Part shown: positions 16,714-24,063 of the stretch, piece after piece
How the letters are laid out: each line of letters starts with the position of its first letter
Numbering within the stretch: position 1 is the first letter of the stretch
Source: Peptococcaceae bacterium 1109
Lineage (GTDB): Bacteria; Bacillota; Limnochordia; Darwinibacteriales; Darwinibacteriaceae
Direction: 5' to 3'
NCBI GenBank assembly: GCA_001028815.1
Contig: LDJB01000005.1
Span: forward strand, 42,684 to 106,683
Length of the DNA stretch: 64,000 nucleotides
Made by a program: the position numbers and the translations under genes
The notes under the pieces: generated by a model
What the model was told of the DNA's origin: nothing
Seen by the model: the letters and a program-made list of their open reading frames with translations, nothing else
The model's database searches: none

Positions 16714-18363
16714 TCAACCAAAGCTTTCCTGCAATTTAGCAACCGCCCCTTGCTTAGGTAGGGGTTTGCCAAACAAGTATCCCTGCAAAATGTCGCAGCC
16801 CCACTCCAGCAAGTAGCGGCGCTGCAGTTCGTGCTCTACTCCTTCCGCGACAACCTCTAAGCCCAGATTATGGGCCATGGAGATGAGGTCACGGAGAATC
16901 GGATGACGTCCCTCGTGGGCGAGGATACTGTCTACAAAGGATTTATCAATTTTTATGCTGTCTACGGGTAGGCTTTCCATACGGGCTAGTGACGAGTAGC
17001 CGGTTCCAAAATCATCAATCGCGATCTTAATACCTGCATCCCGCAAGGAGTTTAGGGTGTTGTATACATGGGAAAACCCCTCAATGAGGACAGACTCAGT
17101 AATCTCCAGCTGAACGTTGTGCTCTCTGATTCCGGTCTTAGCTAAGATTTCCCGTACTTGATCGATAAACCGCTCATGGAGAAGCTGAATGCCGGAGATG
17201 TTCACCGCTACATGGATATCGGAGTGCCCCGCAGCTATCAAATCCCTGATAAACAGGCATGCCGTTTCTAGTACCCAATACCCCAAGGGTATAATCATGT
17301 CCTGGCGCTCGGCGATCTTTATGAACTCCTCAGGTGATACTGCTCCTAAGGAAGGAGAGTTCATTCTGGCCAGGGCTTCGAAGCCGAGGATGCGTTGGAA
17401 CTTCGGGTCCACCTTGGGTTGGTATACAAGATACATTGCATCAGTGTTGTTATGGAGCAAGAAATCCCGCATCTCTGTGGCAATTGTCTCTTGACGGCGA
17501 AGCCGCTCTGCCATCTCACCATCAAAGAAAGCGTAGCTTTCCAAATCGCTCTCCTCTGCATATTGGAGGGCAACCAAAGCTTGCGTGAATACCTCGGCGG
17601 GGTCAGAATGCTCCCTGTTGAGCTCAACAATACCAGTCTTCGCCAGGATCCCCGTACTCACTCCAAGGGAATCTAAAGGTTCTTCCAATGCACTGTGCAT
17701 ACGTTTTACCAACGCGGTGAGGTTGTCCGGCCCCTTATAGCCTTTGACAAACAACACAAAACGGTTGGTGGCAAAGTGAAACAGTATGCACTTATCATTG
17801 ACAAAGGACTCGAGCCTCCTGACTAACTCTCGCACGACCCGATCTCCTGCATCGAACCCGTACACAGAATTGATGACACTTAAGTTGAGGCAGTGAGTCA
17901 TTAAGACAGCATGTTTTCCTCCGGGAGCATCCTCAAGGCGGGTTTCCAGCATATGTTCCAGATAAGCCTTATTGGGAAGTCCTGTGAGGGATTCGTGATA
18001 AGCCAAGGCCGCTAGCTTCTTATTATATTGATAATTTGTCACCATAACATATAGGAAGCCAACTAGGATCGCGGCGGAGGCTATCACACTCAGGATGGAA
18101 ATCGTCCGTCCCATTCCTTGGGCATCGTGCAGAGGCTTGCTGATTACAATGGTCCCCGCCCGCTCTCCGCCCGCATAAATCGGAACGTACACTTCATACA
18201 CGCTGTCATCAAAATCGTGGTGGCCACGGCCTACCAGTGCGAACATCTCGTCCTGGGCAGCGGCCGAGGGCACGGTGTACATCATCTGCTTGCTCGCCCA
18301 CTTGGATAATATATCCATTATATGCGCGCACATAACCATATTTATAATATTCGTGCGTGACAC
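16714..18363 (-). CDS. Degenerate-GGDEF/EAL phosphodiesterase, C-terminal part of a frameshifted gene
   Basis: This frame supplies the end of the sensor domain, a membrane helix (ISILSVIASAAILVGFLYVM), a degenerate GGDEF domain (the GGDEF site reads FATNRFVLFV) and a complete EAL domain. EAL catalytic motifs are all visible: [42 protein letters not shown] and VAEGVE. It should hydrolyse c-di-GMP to pGpG at the inner face of the membrane. Residues before about YTVPSAAAQDEMF are an out-of-frame artefact; the true N-terminus lies in the overlapping frame that starts at 18829. Either the gene is broken or the sequence has an indel near 18252-18275. Confidence 0.8.
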   Translation of the reverse strand: MSRTNIINMVMCAHIMDILSKWASKQMMYTVPSAAAQDEMFALVGRGHHDFDDSVYEVYVPIYAGGERAGTIVISKPLHDAQGMGRTISILSVIASAAILVGFLYVMVTNYQYNKKLAALAYHESLTGLPNKAYLEHMLETRLEDAPGGKHAVLMTHCLNLSVINSVYGFDAGDRVVRELVRRLESFVNDKCILFHFATNRFVLFVKGYKGPDNLTALVKRMHSALEEPLDSLGVSTGILAKTGIVELNREHSDPAEVFTQALVALQYAEESDLESYAFFDGEMAERLRRQETIATEMRDFLLHNNTDAMYLVYQPKVDPKFQRILGFEALARMNSPSLGAVSPEEFIKIAERQDMIIPLGYWVLETACLFIRDLIAAGHSDIHVAVNISGIQLLHERFIDQVREILAKTGIREHNVQLEITESVLIEGFSHVYNTLNSLRDAGIKIAIDDFGTGYSSLARMESLPVDSIKIDKSFVDSILAHEGRHPILRDLISMAHNLGLEVVAEGVEHELQRRYLLEWGCDILQGYLFGKPLPKQGAVAKLQESFG

Positions 18364-18829
18364 TGTCTAAGCGCACGTCGCCCACAAAGGTCTCTGCGTC
18401 CCCTGTTAGGAAGTCATAGGTGGGATGCCCTGGATGTGTCTGCCAACCGATGTGGCGGGGGTTAGTGGCATATTCGATGACACCCTCCGGATTGTACACA
18501 AGTATCTCGTCTACGCCGAGCATATCGGCGAGGCTCTCCAAGGCTGTATCACTTATCCCATTTAGCTGGGAAGCAACCGTTTTACCCGCACCCAACAGTT
18601 TTTCTTCGAGAAGGTCATTGATAAGAAGGTACGCCTCGCCACCTTTGGCCAGGCTGTGGGAGTAAATCTGGCCAATACTGGTGAGCTGGGCCTCTAAGAT
18701 GGCCAGGTAATAATTCCTGATGGTTCTTACCAGTACATAGTCTGTTGCGAAAAAGATCACAATCAAAAGCACGACGGGAACTAGATAACGTTTGAAGTTC
18801 ATGGACAGAGGTCTTCGAGTCATACGCAT
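18209..18829 (-). CDS. Membrane sensor, N-terminal part of the frameshifted EAL gene
   Basis: A membrane helix near the N-terminus (YLVPVVLLIVIFFATDYVLV) is followed by an extracytoplasmic Cache-like sensor ending in HEYYKYGYVRAYNGYIIQVG. After about DDVHRAL the frame becomes unrelated sequence and stops, while the other frame carries on the protein. The joined product would be about 700 residues: helix, sensor, helix, GGDEF-like, EAL. The sensor resembles that of the chemoreceptor at 48550-50469 ([17 protein letters not shown]). The start at 18829 has AGGTGG upstream and is preferred to 18871. Confidence 0.75.
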   Translation of the reverse strand: MRMTRRPLSMNFKRYLVPVVLLIVIFFATDYVLVRTIRNYYLAILEAQLTSIGQIYSHSLAKGGEAYLLINDLLEEKLLGAGKTVASQLNGISDTALESLADMLGVDEILVYNPEGVIEYATNPRHIGWQTHPGHPTYDFLTGDAETFVGDVRLDSVTHEYYKYGYVRAYNGYIIQVGEQADDVHRALGRCPGRDVRTGRPWPPRF

Positions 18830-19154
18830 TTCTAACCACCTACAGGGGAGACTCGTTGCGGTGGTGGGCACCGATGGACCCGTCGGCTTGAATGGGAGAA
18901 AGCCAAAAAAGCAACTATTGTCTATTTTAGACTATTATGATGTTATGTCACGCGGGGATTGGATAGTTATGGAAATAACAAACCGCATCTTCTAAATGTG
19001 CGAGGAACCATAATTATCATCGCGGAGGGTTAAAAAGGGGAACCAGGGGTCAATTGTGCGGGATTCGGCTCTCACATGTCTGTAAAATATGTCAAGAAAC
19101 GGAGTCGAAAGGCAAATGGGGAAAAAGGAAGAACAACTCCCTAGGGGGGAGATC
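18830..19154. other. Divergent intergenic region
   Basis: No gene supported. It holds a likely minus-strand promoter (18924-18951) for the sensor-EAL gene and should hold a plus-strand promoter for the DinB-like gene. An in-frame ATG at 19089 was rejected as its start for lack of a ribosome binding site. Confidence 0.45.
18924..18951 (-). promoter_or_regulatory. Possible sigma-70-type promoter for the sensor-EAL gene
   Basis: On the minus strand GTGACA, 16 bases, TAAAAT, about 95 bp upstream of the start at 18829. Confidence 0.35.
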
Positions 19155-19868
19155 ATGATGGCAGCATCTATTAGGGTCGCCGTGGAAGAAAACGCCGCGG
19201 GGACAATGGTCCATCTGCTTGACATGCCCGGAGCTTTCACCCGTGGGCCCATCTTGGATGACGCCCTGGTGAAGGTCGCTGGTGAAGCTCGGCTCTATGC
19301 ACGCTGGGCCGGTATGTACGGTGAGGTGGGGGATGAAATTGTAATAGCCCAGCGGGAAACAACCAATGCTCAGCTGGCCGATGGGGACACTGAAATACTG
19401 ATTGTTAAGGACAAGGAACTAGATCTAGGTTACTTTCAGCAGCTGATGGCCCTTGCTTTAAAGTCTGCCGAGGACATGCAAAGACTCTACGACTCCATTC
19501 CTGATAAAGAACGCATCGACCAAGCAAAGGCTCGCACTACGTTCTACGGTAGAGTTCCCTGCACTGCCCAGGAGATGCTGCTGCACGTAGATCGCGTAGC
19601 CGGTTATTACCTCAGTAGGATTGGCATCGTCTTTAGTTTTACTAGCCCAGGTTTGGTCAGCAACCGGAGGCAAAGTCTAAAGCTCATTGCAGAGCATAAA
19701 CAGGCTCTCAGCAATCCGCTCACCTTCATTGACAACGAGTATTGGACCACCGCGAAAGTCCTCAGGCGATTTATTTGGCACGATAGGATTCATGCCCGGG
19801 CACTGTACCGTTTCGCGGTAAGGGAGTGGGGAGCGGATCAGATTTGTGATCCATTCTGTTTTGGATAG
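19155..19868 (+). CDS. HicB-like/DinB-like two-domain protein
   Basis: About 237 residues from the ATG at 19155, which follows a GGGGGGAG box. The N-terminal 80 residues resemble the short beta-rich HicB-type fold (IRVAVEENAAGTMVHLLDMP, GPILDDALVKVAGEARL). The C-terminal part is a helical bundle with a DinB-like pattern, including a histidine near the middle helix (EMLLHVDRVAGYYLSRIG) and IWHDRIHARALYR near the end. DinB-like proteins are metal-binding and mostly of unknown or thiol-transferase function. No partner toxin is visible. Assignment is by pattern only. Confidence 0.55.
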   Translation: MMAASIRVAVEENAAGTMVHLLDMPGAFTRGPILDDALVKVAGEARLYARWAGMYGEVGDEIVIAQRETTNAQLADGDTEILIVKDKELDLGYFQQLMALALKSAEDMQRLYDSIPDKERIDQAKARTTFYGRVPCTAQEMLLHVDRVAGYYLSRIGIVFSFTSPGLVSNRRQSLKLIAEHKQALSNPLTFIDNEYWTTAKVLRRFIWHDRIHARALYRFAVREWGADQICDPFCFG

Positions 19869-19936
19869 TTCAAGAACATGTGCATCTCGGTCTAGGTATG
19901 GATCCTAGCCCGAGGTGCATTTTTTTCACTGGTCGC

Positions 19937-20077
19937 GGGCGCTGGGCCGCGGACGGTCAGAGGCTAAACACATTCTATCAGATTCCTTACCGATGCCTAG
20001 TGCCTCTGAATGTGGATAACTTGCTGGTGGCAGGCCGGCAGGTAAGTGCTGATCCAGCAGCTTTCGGCGCTAGCGGC
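19937..20077 (+). pseudogene. Remnant: C-terminal piece of an FAD-dependent oxidoreductase
   Basis: The translation RLNTFYQIPYRCLVPLNVDN followed by LLVAGRQVSADPAAFG matches the C-terminal FAD-site signature of FAD_oxidored proteins (IPYRSLVP..VDNLLVAGR). The rest of the gene is absent and there is no start signal. It runs directly into an unrelated fragment in another frame. Confidence 0.6.
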
Positions 20078-20318
20078 GTGTTCACCAAACTTCTTCATGT
20101 TGGAGATCATGTTCTCTGATGTGGTGTGGCGCAGTGAGATTTCTGACGAGAATCTCCACTACGAAGATGGCTACATCACAATACCCGATAAGCCAGGACT
20201 AGGCATCGAACTCAATGAGGACGCATTCGACGACTACCCCTATGAACCTCGGGACTTGCGCCACTATACCGGAGCTCTAACAGATATTCGTCCGCCAGAA
20301 ACCAAGTTCTATTTCTAG
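20078..20318 (+). pseudogene. Remnant: C-terminal piece of an enolase-superfamily dehydratase
   Basis: About 80 residues in frame (PNFFMLEIMFSDVVWRSEIS, then ENLHYEDGYITIPDKPGLGI, then RDLRHYTGALTDIRPPETKF) match the extreme C-terminus of galactonate-dehydratase-like mandelate racemase/enolase proteins. Only the tail survives, joined to the oxidoreductase tail upstream. Both point to a deletion that fused two sugar-acid genes, at the edge of the defence island. Confidence 0.65.
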
Positions 20319-20323
20319 TGCAT

Positions 20324-20351
20324 CCCGCACTCCCCAAAGGGGGGCGGGGTT
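20324..20351 (+). terminator. Terminator-like hairpin after the gene remnants
   Basis: CCCGC and CCCC arms pair with GGGG and GCGGG around AAA, followed by TTTCGTTT. Probably the original terminator of the lost dehydratase gene; it now insulates the defence operon. Confidence 0.5.
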
Positions 20352-20505
20352 TCGTTTATGCCCTCAAAGGCCAGCCACCCCACTAATTGGCACCCCGCCA
20401 AAAGCCAGATGGGCAGGACATCCATGGAGAGATGTGGAACAAAGATAACTAATCAGCTGTCCGTATGCTGGGGCGATGCAAGGGTTTTTGGGGGTGGAGG
20501 GTTAT

Positions 20506-23500
20506 ATGGCGCGCCTTGAGGAGATTAAGGAAGGCAGACAGGTCGTAGGTCTATCTGGCACGGAGCCGGTAACAGTTATCGCGGTTAAATGGCGTGGCAC
20601 TGGAGTCATGGAAGTCGCCTTTAAGGATGCCAACGGCCAGCTCGGCAGTGAGCTTTTGTTTCGGGAAGACGAAGAGCGGCTTGGCGTGGTAGAGGGCGCT
20701 TTGCGCTGGGGTTTCGATGGGGATGCGGAGCGAATGCGGTTGGTGTCGGAGGCTTACCGCACCCATCTCGCGCACCTCTTTGATCCGTATCTCGCCGTCT
20801 ACACATCAGCGATTGAGCCCCTGCCTCACCAGATCTCCGCAGTGTACCAAGAGATGCTGCCTCGCCTGCCCCTGCGGTTTGTCTTGGCGGACGATCCAGG
20901 TGCGGGGAAAACAATCATGACAGGGCTATTGCTGAAGGAACTGATGATCCGCGGTGACCTTAGAAGGTGCTTGATCGTGACCCCTGGCAGCCTCGCTGAA
21001 CAGTGGCAGGATGAGCTTTATCATAAGTTCAACCTGCGCTTTGAAATACTTACTAATGATCGGATTCAGTCCTCCGTCTCTGGAAATGTGTTTAGAGAAG
21101 CGGGTTTCCTCATCGCCCGCCTCGACAAGCTGGCTCGCAGTGATGATCTGCAGCAAAAACTGGGCGACACAGATTGGGATCTAGTCGTAGTGGATGAAGC
21201 CCACAAAATGTCTGCAACTGTCTGGGGCGGTGAAGTAAAATACACTAAGCGCTACCGCCTAGGACAACTCCTATCAAGAATCGCTCGCCATTACTTGCTG
21301 CTTACAGCTACACCCCATAACGGCAAAGAAGAAGATTTTCAGCTCTTCATGTCCCTCATCGACCCCGATCGCTTTGAGGGTGCTGTCCGCGCTTCGAACA
21401 GGACCGTGGACGTAGATGACTTAATGCGCCGCTTGGTGAAGGAGGAACTGGTGCGCTTTGACGGTACCCCACTCTTCCCCGAGCGGATTGCTTATACTGT
21501 GAATTATGATCTATCGCCCCTGGAAGAGAGGCTGTACAAGGCTGTTACTCAATATGTCCAGGAAGAGTTTAACCGGGCCGATCAGCTGCAAGGTGAACGG
21601 AGGACCACCGTAGGCTTCGCCCTGACCATCCTGCAGCGTCGCCTAGCATCATCTCCTGAGGCCATATATCAGTCACTGAAGCGCCGCCGGGAGAGACTGG
21701 AAGATCGGCTTAACGAGGAACTTGCGGGCAAGCGAGCCCTAGATGCAGCTCTCCATGTCTATGACGAAGACCTGGATGAGGACGATTTCCCCGCTGCTGA
21801 GCTTGAAGATATGGAAGAAAGGGTAATCGACCAGGCTACGGCAGCGCAGACCATTTCAGAGCTCCGGGCGGAACTCGCCACTCTGAAAAACCTGGAGCAG
21901 ATGGCCAACGAAGTGCGCATGAGCGGGGAAGACCGCAAGTGGGATGAGCTGTCCAAGCTACTGCAAGATGATGTTAACATGTTTGGCCCCGATGGTATGC
22001 GCAAAAAGCTGATTATCTTCACTGAACACCGGGACACTTTGCGCTACCTGAATGACAGGATCCGCTCGCTGCTCGGGAATGATGAGGCTGTGGTTACGAT
22101 CCACGGTGGGTTGTCTCGGGATGAGCGCCGCAAAGTACAGGAGCTATTTAAGCACGATAAGAACGTGCAAATCCTTATCGCGACAGATGCTGCCGGAGAA
22201 GGTATTAACCTTCAGCGGGCACATCTCATGATTAACTACGATCTACCCTGGAATCCCAACCGTATTGAGCAGCGTTTTGGCCGAATTCACCGGATCGGCC
22301 AACGGGAAGTGTGCCACCTTTGGAACTTGGTGGCACGAGAAACCCGAGAAGGTATGGTGTTCCAGAGGCTGTTTGAGAAACTGACCCAAGCCAGCAATAC
22401 ACTTAAAGGCAAAGTCTTTGATGTCCTGGGCAAAGTCACGTTTGAGAATCGCCCCTTACGGGAGCTTCTCATCGAAGCGGTGCGCTACGGCAATGATCCG
22501 CATGTGAGGGAAAGGCTGTACGAAGTGGTGGACAAGTCCCTGGACTATGAAGCTTTGCGTAACCTTCTAGCTGAACATGCCCTCACAGAAGAGTCCATGG
22601 ACATTCAGCAGGTAATGGCCATCCGGGAAGATATGGAACGCATGGAAGCACACCGGCTTCAGCCTCACTTTGTGGAGTCATTTTTCCTTGAGGCTTTTAC
22701 CGGTCTAGGCGGTAGAATCCAGCCCCGGGAAAAAGGACGGTATGAGATCACCTTCGTACCTTTTGTGGTGCGTAGTCGCAACGTTGCCGTATCTTCTGTG
22801 GAGCCTGTCCCCAATCGCTACGAACGGGTCTGCTTTGACAAAGCCTACTGCATAGTCCCGGGAAAACCAGAAGCCGCTCTAATTGCCCCTGGGCACCCTC
22901 TCCTTGAAGCAGTGATCCATGTCATCTTGGAGCAGGAGGGGGATGTTCTAAAGCGAGGGGCGGTGTTTATCGATGAGACAGACTTAAGCTGTGAGGAGCG
23001 CCTGCTGTTTTATGTGGAGAATGCGGTGCAAGATGGAGTCATCCTCCCAAGTGGCAGCAAGCGGATCGTCTCCAAGCAGGTACATTTCGTTGAGCTCAAA
23101 GAGGACGGTACTGCCATTAACGCGGGTTATGCTCCTTACTTGGACTATCGTGCTGCCAATGCTGCAGAGCTGCAAGCAGTGAAGTCATATCTGAAACAGC
23201 GGCAATGGCTCAAGAATGACGTAGAGGACATTGCCGTGAGCTATGCGGTGGAGGAAATCATCCCTGCTCATCTTGGTGAAGTGCGGAAGCGCAAGCTCAC
23301 GCTGGTGGAGAAAACGGAAAAGGCGGTCAAGGAGCGCCTAAGGGCAGAGATCCAATACTGGGACTTCCGAGCCGCAGAGCTGAAAGAGAAAGAGGCCGCG
23401 GGCAAGGTAAACGCAAACCTCAACTCCCAAATGGCCGAGCGGCGTGCTGAGGAATTTGCAGGGCGCCTCAAGAAAAGACTTGCGGAACTGGAGAAGGAAA

Positions 23501-24063
23501 AGCGCATCTCTGCTCTGCCGCCCGTTGTGGCTGGAGGGGCGCTGGTAATCCCGAAGGGCCTTCTCAGCCGTCTCATGGGCAGAACTACGCAATTTTCTGC
23601 TGATGCCCAGTCCCGCAAGGCGATAGAGCTCAAGGCAATGGAAGCTGTAATGGAAATCGAACGGGAACTTGGGTACGCTCCCGAAGATGTGAGCTCACAA
23701 AAGGTAGGTTATGATGTGGTGTCCTGGGTCCCCGCAGAAAAACGGGGTAGTGAAGGGTCTGCCCTGCGGTTTATTGAAGTGAAGGGACGGACTGCGGGTG
23801 CAGATACAGTGACGGTAACAAAGAACGAAATTCTTACGGCGTTTAACAAGCCCGAACAGTATATTCTAGCCATTGTGGAAGTAGATGGGGACGAGACCAA
23901 CGTCGTATACCTGAAAAAGCCTTTCAAAGAGCGGCCAGACTTTGCCGCAACGAGTGTAAACTACAACATTTCCGAACTTATGAAGCACGCAGATATCATT
24001 CTGAAACGAGGGAATGCAATTGGCCTACAAGAAGAAACTGATCGAGGTGGCGCTGCCTCTTGA
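20506..24063 (+). CDS. SNF2-family helicase with C-terminal DUF3883-like domain
   Basis: 1185 residues from the ATG at 20506, chosen because GGAGGG sits five bases ahead; an upstream ATG (20476) has no such site. Motifs: Walker A DDPGAGKT (about 130), Walker B DEAH (about 232), LLTATPHNGK, then the second RecA domain with TDAAGEGINLQ and motif VI RFGRIHRIGQ (about 590). A coiled region (about 950-1010) leads to a C-terminal DUF3883-like domain with LRFIEVKGRT (about 1086), which resembles the E-x-K nuclease core. It is similar in type to DISARM DrmD. It starts the five-gene operon and overlaps the next gene by 44 bp. It likely translocates on phage DNA. Confidence 0.85.
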   Translation: MARLEEIKEGRQVVGLSGTEPVTVIAVKWRGTGVMEVAFKDANGQLGSELLFREDEERLGVVEGALRWGFDGDAERMRLVSEAYRTHLAHLFDPYLAVYTSAIEPLPHQISAVYQEMLPRLPLRFVLADDPGAGKTIMTGLLLKELMIRGDLRRCLIVTPGSLAEQWQDELYHKFNLRFEILTNDRIQSSVSGNVFREAGFLIARLDKLARSDDLQQKLGDTDWDLVVVDEAHKMSATVWGGEVKYTKRYRLGQLLSRIARHYLLLTATPHNGKEEDFQLFMSLIDPDRFEGAVRASNRTVDVDDLMRRLVKEELVRFDGTPLFPERIAYTVNYDLSPLEERLYKAVTQYVQEEFNRADQLQGERRTTVGFALTILQRRLASSPEAIYQSLKRRRERLEDRLNEELAGKRALDAALHVYDEDLDEDDFPAAELEDMEERVIDQATAAQTISELRAELATLKNLEQMANEVRMSGEDRKWDELSKLLQDDVNMFGPDGMRKKLIIFTEHRDTLRYLNDRIRSLLGNDEAVVTIHGGLSRDERRKVQELFKHDKNVQILIATDAAGEGINLQRAHLMINYDLPWNPNRIEQRFGRIHRIGQREVCHLWNLVARETREGMVFQRLFEKLTQASNTLKGKVFDVLGKVTFENRPLRELLIEAVRYGNDPHVRERLYEVVDKSLDYEALRNLLAEHALTEESMDIQQVMAIREDMERMEAHRLQPHFVESFFLEAFTGLGGRIQPREKGRYEITFVPFVVRSRNVAVSSVEPVPNRYERVCFDKAYCIVPGKPEAALIAPGHPLLEAVIHVILEQEGDVLKRGAVFIDETDLSCEERLLFYVENAVQDGVILPSGSKRIVSKQVHFVELKEDGTAINAGYAPYLDYRAANAAELQAVKSYLKQRQWLKNDVEDIAVSYAVEEIIPAHLGEVRKRKLTLVEKTEKAVKERLRAEIQYWDFRAAELKEKEAAGKVNANLNSQMAERRAEEFAGRLKKRLAELEKEKRISALPPVVAGGALVIPKGLLSRLMGRTTQFSADAQSRKAIELKAMEAVMEIERELGYAPEDVSSQKVGYDVVSWVPAEKRGSEGSALRFIEVKGRTAGADTVTVTKNEILTAFNKPEQYILAIVEVDGDETNVVYLKKPFKERPDFAATSVNYNISELMKHADIILKRGNAIGLQEETDRGGAAS

